Part shown: positions 32,071 through 38,525 of the stretch, piece by piece
Layout of the letters: each line of letters starts with the position of its first letter
Position numbering within the stretch: position 1 is the first letter of the stretch
DNA from: Deltaproteobacteria bacterium
GTDB lineage: Bacteria > Desulfobacterota > Desulfobacteria > Desulfobacterales > ETH-SRB1
Assembly (NCBI GenBank): GCA_030272815.1
Contig: JAJSZT010000031.1
Location: forward strand, 1-38,525
Length of the DNA stretch: 38,525 bases
Reading direction: 5' to 3'
The notes under the pieces: model-generated
What the model was told of the DNA's origin: nothing
The model's input: only the letters and a program-made list of their open reading frames with translations
Databases searched by the model: none
Translations under genes and position numbers: made by a program

Positions 32071-32898
32071 GTTAACTATATATTTTGCAGGATTAACAGA
32101 TATTCCGTCAAGATGAACCTCGTAATGAAGATGTGATCCCGTACTCCGTCCTGTATTCCCAACCAGTGCAATGGTATCCCCCTTTTTAACGGCATCTCCA
32201 CGTTTTTTCAGCATCTTGTGAATATGTGCATAACGGGTAACTATTCCATGGCCGTGATCAATTACAATCAGCTTGCCCATCAAACCTTTAGTACCTGCAA
32301 ATGTTACAACTCCATCTGCTGTTGCAAGTATAGGCGTTCCCTTTCGTGTAGCAATATCCAGCCCTTTATGAAATTCTCTGAGACCGGTAAACGGTGATGT
32401 TCGATATCCAAATGTCGATGAAATCCACCCGGTAGTTGGGCAAATAGCAGGCGTTGCTGCAAGTAGATTCCGTTGATCTTCAAGATTATTAAAAAGAGAT
32501 TCAAAACTTTTTTTCTGATTTATTGCCGCAAGATTAAACTGCTGTGTCTGTTCGTCTATCTCACGAATCAGGCTGTTATGCTTTTCTGTTATTGGGGTTT
32601 GTGTGTCAAGATCTTCAGGAATTGATCCCCCTACACCAAAAAGGTTTTCCTGATCAGCATTTTCTTCAATATTGGCAACATTACGTATCTTTTTTTCAAA
32701 ATCTTTTAGATCAACAAGTTTTTATTTTAAAGAATTTATATCAGCAGCAAAAACTTTAAGCTGTTTACGCTGACTGACTATCTCCTCTTTTTGCTTTAAG
32801 TAATCGTAAATGATAATACTAAACAATATAAGACATGCTGCAATGAATATAGTCAAGCAGGTTATAACACCCCTGGAAACAGTTATTTTCTTCTTCAT
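32068..32898 (-). pseudogene. M23 (LytM-type) peptidase gene with one in-frame TAA
   Basis: From ATG 32898 the minus strand encodes MKKKITVSRGVITCLTIFIA and a membrane segment, then a coiled-coil start (QKEEIVSQRKQLKVFAADIN). A TAA follows at 32722-32724. The same frame continues without further stops for ~217 codons, through GWISSTFGYRTSPFTGLREF, HKGLDIATRKG (HxxxD zinc site), HGHGIVTRYAH and GSHLHYEV (HxH), to the end. Thus a full ~276-codon membrane-anchored endopeptidase or divisome-type LytM protein is split by one nonsense change (CAA or GAA to TAA is simplest). A TTG/ATG restart at 32283 would lose most of the catalytic domain. It could be a recent mutation or a sequencing error. Confidence 0.8.
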
Positions 32899-33032
32899 AA
32901 TAAACCGGTTTTATATAAAAAATTGTTTGCACTGTCAATATGACAATTCAATTAAACCTAAATTGAGCGATTTTTGAGTCGATCTGCACCGATCTCTTGC
33001 GCATCAACGGTTCGCAAAAATCCTCGACATAT

Positions 33033-34070
33033 TTAAAGGGAAAAAGGGACATTTGTCAAGCCGGCAGTTTCATCTAAACCAAGCAAGATATTCATATTCT
33101 GAACAGCCTGGCCGGAAGCGCCTTTTACCAGATTGTCAATAGCTGAAATCAATATTATGCGGTTATTACGCTCATCTAATTTAAAACCTATGTCGCAAAA
33201 ATTTGTTCCCTTTACATGCAAAGTATCAGGCATCCGACCTTCTTTGCATATTCGCACAAAAAAACGTTCTGAATAGAAAGAGTCAATGCAATTTTGTATT
33301 TCTTCAGAGCTGACTTCTTTAACAAGATTTGCATATATTGTCGTCAGCATTCCACGCGTCATTGGAACAAGATGAGGTACAAATGTCATGTTTACAGGTC
33401 TTCCTGCCTCGATGCTGAGCACTTCTTCCATTTCAGGCTGGTGCCTGTGCGCAGAAACTTTGTAAGCCTTAAAAGATTCGTTTGCTTCGCAAAAATGTGC
33501 GGTCAAAGAAAGTGATCGGCCGGCACCGCTGACACCGGATTTGGAATCTGCAATAATTGAATTAATATCTAAAAAACTGCTCTTTATTAATGGAACAAGG
33601 GGCAGGATGACGCTTGTCGGATAGCATCCCGGGTTGCCTATGAGATTTGCGCTTTTTATCTTGTCAAAATATATTTCACAAAGGCCGTAAACTGCTTTAT
33701 CAAGTAAATCAGCAGCAGTATGCTCCTGATAAAAAGCTTCATACAATAATACATCTTTGAATCTGAAATCAGCAGACAAGTCTATAACCTTCTTATCACG
33801 CCTGATAAACTCTGGAACTATCTCCATAGCCACCTTGTGTGGAAGTGCAATAAATACAACGTCAGTTCTTTCACAAAAGCTGTCTATTGAGAGTTTTTCA
33901 CAGATTAAATCAACGATTCCGGCCATTGACGGGTAGATTTTGTCAAACTTCTCTCCAGCATACTGACGCGATGTCAGAACAGTCAGTTCTACATCCGGAT
34001 GCCCGGAAAGTATCCTGACAAGCTCCGCTCCTGCATAACCTGTTGCACCGACTATACCTGCTCTAACCAT
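33033..34070 (-). CDS. argC: N-acetyl-gamma-glutamyl-phosphate reductase
   Basis: 345 residues. It reduces N-acetylglutamyl phosphate to the semialdehyde with NADPH, the third step of arginine synthesis. The dinucleotide motif GIVGATGYAGAELVRIL opens the protein, GNPGCYPTSVILPL has catalytic Cys, and SAHRHQPEMEEVL and PHLVPMTRGMLTTIY are conserved. I chose ATG 34070 because AGGAGG precedes it by four bases; the frame to 34100 reads into the repeat upstream. No other arg gene is near. The upstream palindromic element at 34101-34292 covers the promoter region. Confidence 0.95.
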   Translation of the reverse strand: MVRAGIVGATGYAGAELVRILSGHPDVELTVLTSRQYAGEKFDKIYPSMAGIVDLICEKLSIDSFCERTDVVFIALPHKVAMEIVPEFIRRDKKVIDLSADFRFKDVLLYEAFYQEHTAADLLDKAVYGLCEIYFDKIKSANLIGNPGCYPTSVILPLVPLIKSSFLDINSIIADSKSGVSGAGRSLSLTAHFCEANESFKAYKVSAHRHQPEMEEVLSIEAGRPVNMTFVPHLVPMTRGMLTTIYANLVKEVSSEEIQNCIDSFYSERFFVRICKEGRMPDTLHVKGTNFCDIGFKLDERNNRIILISAIDNLVKGASGQAVQNMNILLGLDETAGLTNVPFSL

Positions 34071-34100
34071 AAATCCTCCTTGCACCTTTGGTGCGGGCAT

Positions 34101-34292
34101 AAGTGCCTAAAGTGAGCTAAAGTGCCTAAAATGCCTAAAGTTATGGTACGCCTTCGGCGCGCTAATTGATAACATAAGAATAGAAACTGTTTCACTTTCC
34201 TATGCATTAATTGCTCAAGAAATCTTTATATAAAATAGCAGAATACCTTAACTTTAGGCATTTTAATATACTTTAGCTCACTTTAGGCACTT
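34101..34292. repeat. Palindromic repeat (AGTGCCTAAAGTGAGCT) upstream of argC
   Basis: Arms of about 45 bases, containing AAGTGCCTAAAGTGAGCTAA on the left and TTTAGCTCACTTTAGGCACTT on the right, enclose ~95 bases. TACC(A/T)TAACTTTAGGC closes the inner side. A short remnant of one arm is in the pilR leader at 11340. Confidence 0.82.
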
Positions 34293-34435
34293 TTTACTCA
34301 TCCTTCTAACAAAAGCCTTTGTTTGCTGTCAAACAAGAATTTATTAGCAAAAAGATTTTCTTGGAATAATATATCCATCATGTTAGGAGTGGACTTCTTA
34401 TAAAATTGACCCAACAAACTGGAAAAATAGTAATA

Positions 34436-34624
34436 GTTCACCACGGATTTTCACGGAAATACACTGAATTCTCGTAACTGTTCAGGTTGTTAGGTTCACG
34501 GTTGGTTGCCTCGTTCAATTTTTATCGCTCTCTAACCGTGAACCATAGAACTGTGAACCTGAGTAGTTACACTTACTCATTGTTTTCAATTTTTAGTGAA
34601 ACTCCGTGTCGTTCCGTGGTGAAC
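34436..34624. repeat. Palindromic repeat with a second one nested inside
   Basis: Outer ends GTTCACCACGGA (34436) and TCCGTGGTGAAC (34613-34624) are inverted, with CACGGA/TCCGTG just inside. Within lies the family H element at 34474-34570, so one palindrome seems to have landed in another. The right end falsely extends the downstream decarboxylase frame. Confidence 0.75.
34474..34570. repeat. Palindromic repeat family H, copy 2 (nested)
   Basis: Ends GTAACTGTTCAGGT and ACCTGAGTAGTTAC match copy 1 at 15388-15612 with one or two changes. The filling differs: here GTTAGGTTCACGGTTGG and CTAACCGTGAACC, of the ACCGT family. Thus shared ends flank different cores. Confidence 0.78.
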
Positions 34625-34647
34625 TTTTACGAAAAATAAAAAAGGTA

Positions 34648-36291
34648 ATGAAAATAAAAAATAACATATCAGAAAAAACCGAACTTGTCGCAAACTGGCA
34701 GACATTAATGAGAGTATTTATCAGGCCGGAAAATGAGGAAACCAAGTTAATCTTACTTAAATATATGGAGCAGATTCTATTCGGACTTAATAATTTTCTA
34801 AAAAAACATGTGGGCATTACTGAAAAAGTCAGCCTTAAAGAACTTTCCATGAGGTTCACAGACACTACAATTAATAAAAATCCTGAAAAAAAACTTGCAG
34901 AAGTTATTACAGAGCTGATTGAAGATATAGCACCTCATGCTGTTAATGTTGCTTCACCATATTTTGTCGGCCATATGACTTCTGCCATGCCTTTCTTTAT
35001 GGTTCATCTTAAAACCATAGTTACTGCACTTAACCAAAATCTTGTAAAAATTGAAACCTCAAAAGTCGTATCGATTCTGGAAAAACAAGTAATTGCTAAA
35101 ATTCACAGGATTATTTACAAAGAAGATGAATCCTTTTATAAAGAGCATGTCCAGAATGCTAAAACCACGCTTGGATGCTTTACAAAAGACGGCACGCTGG
35201 CAAATATCACAGCCCTGTGGGTCGCAAGAAATTCTTTACTTGTTCCGACAAAAGATGGTTTTTCAGGAATAGAGGAAGAAGGTATTGATGCAGCATATAA
35301 AGCGTATGGAATAGAAAGATGCGTCATTCTTGCGTCAAAACTCAGTCATTACTCACTCAAAAAAGCAGGGGGAATTCTTGGAATCGGAAATCAGAATATT
35401 ATTGCTATAGATGTAGATGGCAACAATCGAATAAACCTTGACCTCCTGAATAAAGAAATAAAAAAAATAAAACAAACCGGCGGCAGGATAAGGATTTTAG
35501 CTGTCGTTGGTATTGCAGGGACAACAGAAACCGGAACCATAGATCCTCTTAAGGAAATCGGCATGCTGTGTTCTGAAAACAAAATCCATTTTCATGTAGA
35601 TGCTGCATGGGGCGGCCCTACCCTCATGTCGGAAAAATACAGCCATCTTCTCGACGGTATAGAACTCGCCGATTCTGTTACCATAGATTGTCATAAACAG
35701 TTTTATATGCCCATGAGCAGCGGAATGGTCTATTTTAAAAACCCTTCAATCATGAACTCAATTGAATATCATGCAAGTTACGTTAACCGGCCAGGTTCTG
35801 TAGATCTGGGTATCAAATCAATAACAGGATCAAGAGAGGCCAATTCTATTATTCTCGACTGTGCGCTCAAGATTATGGGAACACAGGGATATGCTCTCCT
35901 CATTGAGCATGGGATAGAAACAGCACGCAAATTTGCTGAAGAAATTAAGAAACGGCCTGACTTCCAGCTCATGACCTCTCCTGAGCTTAATCTCCTTACC
36001 TATAGAATATGTCCAGCCGACATTAGAGAGAAATTATCCGAAGACAATTTTGAGCAAAGACAAAGCATCAACAAAAAACTAAATAAAATAAACAGAACTG
36101 TTCAGAGATTACAAAGGGAGGCAGGTAAAAGTTTTGTGTCAAGAACAACGCTGAGTATAGGAAACAAGCACAAAGAAGATATAGTTGTTCTACGGTGTGT
36201 AATAATGAATCCCATGACAAATATAAATATTCTTAAAAAAATTCTTGATGAGCAGGAAGAAATATACAGATGCCATATTGATGAAGTTTGA
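34648..36291 (+). CDS. panP: PLP-dependent decarboxylase, PanP-like (putative aspartate 1-decarboxylase)
   Basis: 547 residues from ATG 34648 (MKIKNNISEK), which has AAAGGT before it. It is a group II PLP decarboxylase: SPYFVGHMTSAMP near the N terminus, the cofactor-stacking region GTLANITALWVARN, HVDAAWGGPTL with the PLP-ring Asp, and SVTIDCHKQFYMPM with the Schiff-base Lys. Length and overall look fit the PanP-type putative aspartate 1-decarboxylases that supply beta-alanine for pantothenate in bacteria lacking PanD. Glutamate decarboxylase activity is possible; sequence alone does not settle the substrate. It appears monocistronic. Confidence 0.82.
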   Translation: MKIKNNISEKTELVANWQTLMRVFIRPENEETKLILLKYMEQILFGLNNFLKKHVGITEKVSLKELSMRFTDTTINKNPEKKLAEVITELIEDIAPHAVNVASPYFVGHMTSAMPFFMVHLKTIVTALNQNLVKIETSKVVSILEKQVIAKIHRIIYKEDESFYKEHVQNAKTTLGCFTKDGTLANITALWVARNSLLVPTKDGFSGIEEEGIDAAYKAYGIERCVILASKLSHYSLKKAGGILGIGNQNIIAIDVDGNNRINLDLLNKEIKKIKQTGGRIRILAVVGIAGTTETGTIDPLKEIGMLCSENKIHFHVDAAWGGPTLMSEKYSHLLDGIELADSVTIDCHKQFYMPMSSGMVYFKNPSIMNSIEYHASYVNRPGSVDLGIKSITGSREANSIILDCALKIMGTQGYALLIEHGIETARKFAEEIKKRPDFQLMTSPELNLLTYRICPADIREKLSEDNFEQRQSINKKLNKINRTVQRLQREAGKSFVSRTTLSIGNKHKEDIVVLRCVIMNPMTNINILKKILDEQEEIYRCHIDEV

Positions 36292-36303
36292 CAGATTCGT
36301 ATA

Positions 36304-36567
36304 CTACTTCACCACCTTAATGCTGTATGCACCTGTTCCGCTCTGGCTGTTGTAATGTTCAACTCTGACATAGTACGTACCAGGTGAAAGGTCTGCGGCA
36401 ATTTTTGCATTCCAGCCTGTACCGCTGTCGTCATCACGCGCAATCAGCTTTGTTTCACTGTCTGGGCCGTAGAGAGCCATAACTAAATCCGTGCGCCCTT
36501 CCGTTTCAACGCTATATCTTCCTTCATTGACATCGTGCTTCGTTAAGTTATTAAAGATGAGTCTTGA
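36304..36567 (-). pseudogene. C-terminal part of a PPC domain
   Basis: Open frame without start: KHDVNEGRYSVETEGRTDL, MALYGPDSETKLIARDDDSG, WNAKIAADLSPGTYYVRVEH and GAYSIKVVK, then TAG. These are the strands and calcium-like DDDSG loop of bacterial pre-peptidase C-terminal domains. The domain lacks its first strands, which occur on the far side of the amidase gene (37485-37607). The two pieces share GRYSV and a 17-bp direct repeat. Confidence 0.7.
36509..36525. repeat. 17-bp direct repeat, left copy
   Basis: ACGCTATATCTTCCTTC, identical to 37540-37556. The two copies flank the amidase gene and mark where both PPC pieces read GRYSV. Confidence 0.8.
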
Positions 36568-36627
36568 TCATACATATAGATTTTCGGAAAAATAATTTAA
36601 GAGGTCCTCCTTGCCAGCACAATGCTT

Positions 36628-37494
36628 CTAAACAATTTGTGAAATCTCATCTATTGCATTGGTATAAGCTGCTGCCAATCCGTCTAAATCTTTCTGAGCC
36701 CTGGCAAAGTCATGATCGTTATCAATAAAAAATGGCTCTGCAATAACGCAGGGTGCGTTGGTGTAACGCAGCAGGTAACCACCTCGATCTTCACTCGTTT
36801 TGGGCTTGATCCCCCTGTCGGGCAAGCTGAGAAAATCAACCAGGCACCTCTGGAGAATTTCGGCAATCGTTCTACCTGCATCAGAACTGTGATAATAGAG
36901 CACTTCGGTTCCAGAGGCACGGCTGTTATAGGCATTGCAGTGCAAACTGAGCACAAAATGGGGCTTCAGGACGTTGATATCGGCGGGAAGTTCCTCCCAG
37001 GTCCTACGATAAACTCGCTGGATTTGGGTTTTCTGTACCTTCTTTTCGATGCGGATGGCCAAATCTTCGTTGAAATGGAACTCACTAAGGCCCGCCCTTT
37101 CGTTGACCGCACCAGGAGAGCTTTTCTTATGACCAATGACCAGGGCACAAAGCTTTTTCGGTGGAGCTGTTTCCTGATCCTCACTTTCCAACTCAGATAG
37201 CTGCTCTTGAATCTGCGTTAAAGAAACGACCCCCTTTTCTGCAAGCTTTTGAATCAATGCACCGCTTAAACGAGGCAATGTTTCGACTGCCTGGGCTGAA
37301 TAAAGAACGTTTCCTACAAGGCATCCTCTGACCAGTGCAGTCTTGCTCAGATATTCTTCGGCCACAGGCAATGTTGCAGCCTCAGGTGGCTGTGACGCAC
37401 CTTTTGGGAGAGTGGTGAGCAGAATCTTCCCGGATTCAGTCTTTAGATAACCATCCGGGCTAAGCGTTCCTATGAGCCAATCTTTCAACACCAT
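36628..37494 (-). CDS. N-acetylmuramoyl-L-alanine amidase (Amidase_3)
   Basis: 288 residues. The catalytic part (~115-288) is a zinc amidase that cuts the bond between MurNAc and the stem peptide. ALVIGHKKSSPGAVNE carries the first zinc His, HFNEDLA the Glu, FVLSLHCNAYNS the second zinc His, and VIAEPFFIDNDHD the catalytic Glu. The EPFFIDND version is common in phage-type enzymes. The first ~110 residues match nothing I know. No signal peptide is seen, so export would need help, as in phage lysis. AGGAGGAACAA stands before ATG 37494. The gene lies between two halves of a PPC domain bounded by 17-bp direct repeats. Confidence 0.88.
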   Translation of the reverse strand: MVLKDWLIGTLSPDGYLKTESGKILLTTLPKGASQPPEAATLPVAEEYLSKTALVRGCLVGNVLYSAQAVETLPRLSGALIQKLAEKGVVSLTQIQEQLSELESEDQETAPPKKLCALVIGHKKSSPGAVNERAGLSEFHFNEDLAIRIEKKVQKTQIQRVYRRTWEELPADINVLKPHFVLSLHCNAYNSRASGTEVLYYHSSDAGRTIAEILQRCLVDFLSLPDRGIKPKTSEDRGGYLLRYTNAPCVIAEPFFIDNDHDFARAQKDLDGLAAAYTNAIDEISQIV

Positions 37495-37607
37495 TTGTTC
37501 CTCCTGATTTTCTTGAAAAGAAAAGGGGTTAAAACGTTGACGCTATATCTTCCTTCCTCGGCAACTATAAATTTATAGCAGTCTTTCCGGCCTGGATGAG
37601 TGATCTC
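37485..37607 (-). pseudogene. N-terminal part of a PPC domain
   Basis: The frame reads EITHPGRKDCYKFIVAEEGR, YSVNVLTPFLF and ends at TGA 37485-37487. DCYKFxVxEEGRYSV is the first two strands of a PPC domain. Joined at GRYSV to the piece at 36304-36567 it would make one complete domain. No start codon is present in this fragment. Confidence 0.65.
37540..37556. repeat. 17-bp direct repeat, right copy
   Basis: Exact copy of 36509-36525; see that entry. It is 1031 bases away and lies just upstream of the amidase ribosome site on the minus strand. Confidence 0.8.
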
Positions 37608-37648
37608 TCCTTAGTGGTTTTGGCCCGACCCCATCGAACCGAGTATGC

Positions 37649-38525
37649 TTACACGCCGGGTGGCAGATCCGAAAGTTGTTCGACATTTGCAAGCTCGATT
37701 TGCGGCTTCCCCCTCTCGCTTGGAGGATAGAGGCTTGCTTTTCCAGAAACGTAAACATAACTACGCCCATGGCCAGCGTATCGTTTTTCAATCAAAGTCA
37801 GAATTTCCATAGCCGATACCGATTCCCGGTCTGGAATCCACAGGTTAAACTTGTGTTTGATCGAGCCGGCATAAATCAAAGCTCCGTTGCCCGGTCGTTT
37901 ATTGATACCACCCTGGAGGTCACAAAATACTGTCATTGCGCTGCCGGCTTTTGCCGCCTCAACAATGTCGTCATAATCAAGACGTACAGACTGCACACCC
38001 CTTTGTATGCCGAATTTACGATAATCCTGAATAACGCTGTCACGAAAATGCCACCACGGAATTAATTTATCGTATTCACGCTTGTTCCCTCCAGCATTCG
38101 TCACAGGATCCCAGATTGCGAAATTCTTTGATTGAGCTTCTGCTTCGGCTTCCAGAAACTCCGAGTGATAAGATCTCGAACGACCGTACTTTACAAAATA
38201 TGGACTCCATCCTTCCTTCACAGCTTTAAGATTGTAGTTCTGACCATTTTTGTGTACATAGCAGATTAATCGACCGTAATTACCCCGATGTTTCCTCAGA
38301 CATTCCGGCACAGGATCGTTAGTGTCGAACTCAATATCGACTCTGATCTCCCCAACTGGAATCCCATCCTGGTCGGTACCGAAATATTCCTTGGCTCGTT
38401 TTGAAGCAAGTATGCCGGCCTTAGTTACTGGCTTCGACCCACCGGGCCAGCTTTCCTCGGTATCAAGGCAGCAAAGGCGTAATGACTTTACTTCGCCATT
38501 TAATTCAACTTTAACAGTGTCGCCA
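37649..38525 (-). CDS. Staphylococcal-nuclease-like protein with C-terminal OB-type domain (partial)
   Basis: The gene runs off the window edge, so its N terminus is missing. The visible part starts GDTVKVELNGEVKSLRLCCL-DTEESWP, the SNase core DGDTV and VRLxxxDTPE analogue, then KAGILASKRAKEYF, GNYGRLICYVHKNGQNYNLK and AVKEGWSPYFVKYGR, closing the OB-fold nuclease. After about 180 residues a second region (AGSAMTVFCDLQGGINKRPG, AGSIKHKFNLWIPD, YVYVSGKASLYPPSERGKPQ) resembles another nucleic-acid-binding OB domain. It probably cleaves DNA or RNA, calcium-dependent if typical. The fragment of a PPC domain follows it. Confidence 0.85.
   Translation of the reverse strand, partial: GDTVKVELNGEVKSLRLCCLDTEESWPGGSKPVTKAGILASKRAKEYFGTDQDGIPVGEIRVDIEFDTNDPVPECLRKHRGNYGRLICYVHKNGQNYNLKAVKEGWSPYFVKYGRSRSYHSEFLEAEAEAQSKNFAIWDPVTNAGGNKREYDKLIPWWHFRDSVIQDYRKFGIQRGVQSVRLDYDDIVEAAKAGSAMTVFCDLQGGINKRPGNGALIYAGSIKHKFNLWIPDRESVSAMEILTLIEKRYAGHGRSYVYVSGKASLYPPSERGKPQIELANVEQLSDLPPGV

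Noticed and set aside
32722-32724. Recoded stop in the M23 gene
   Set aside because: The codon is TAA, not TGA, and no SECIS-like hairpin follows; a nonsense change is simpler.
34606-34647. GTG start adding MSFRGELLRKIKKV to the decarboxylase
   Set aside because: Those codons come from the terminal repeat ending at 34624; ATG 34648 has its own AAAGGT.

Overview
The window looks like a chromosomal segment of an anaerobic, AT-leaning Gram-negative bacterium, most probably a sulfate-reducer-type Desulfobacterota (former Deltaproteobacteria). The evidence is a selenocysteine tRNA, LarC, a PilS/PilR/sigma-54/type IV pilin locus, a secA-clpS-clpA-aat cluster, a PLP decarboxylase resembling PanP, DUF4143 AAA ATPases, and unusually many palindromic intergenic repeats. 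The taxonomic call is inference; no rRNA is present.

Layout. 1-1400: accessory region. A GxxExxY (PD-(D/E)XK nuclease-like) gene sits in a cassette with imperfect terminal inverted repeats and inner hairpins, next to two truncated response-regulator 5' ends that share a 24-bp direct repeat. 1549-1646: selC, tRNA-Sec, minus strand. 1830-7947: housekeeping genes on the plus strand (M20/PepT-like peptidase, larC, pgpA, lepB, pyrB, pyrC). 7965-12739: an NtrC-type regulator, a PilS-like sensor kinase and a second NtrC-type regulator (PilR candidate). 12864-15332: accessory genes (an AAA/DUF4143 ATPase, a decayed second ATPase, and an antitoxin with a toxin cut to 31 codons). 15882-16487: a near-consensus sigma-54 promoter, pilA and a terminator. 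16485-24077: surface-glycan type genes (a methyltransferase, a methyltransferase-GT2 fusion, a TPR/GT-C membrane protein and a GT39-like membrane protein), interrupted by a vapBC module flanked by related gene remnants. 24086-25387: another AAA/DUF4143 ATPase. 25638-31629, minus strand: secA, clpS, clpA and aat, which link protein export with the bacterial N-degron pathway. 32068-32898: an M23 peptidase gene broken by one TAA. 33033-34070: argC. 34648-36291: a PanP-like decarboxylase. 36304-38525: an amidase lying between two pieces of a PPC domain, then a partial staphylococcal-nuclease-like gene.

How genes work together. The PilS/PilR-like pair plus the sigma-54 promoter upstream of pilA suggests local control of pilus production. 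Aat adds Leu/Phe to proteins with N-terminal Lys/Arg, ClpS recognises those N-degrons and ClpA unfolds them for ClpP; all three are adjacent here. lepB and secA both serve secretion but lie in separate operons.

The strongest unexplained signal is the repeat landscape. At least eight palindromic or dispersed repeat families fill the intergenic gaps, some abutting or nested. Several supply the stop codon of the neighbouring gene (pgpA, clpA, the M23 gene, the truncated toxin). One appears to replace the aat start codon, and two others form in-frame insertions inside pyrC and pilS.
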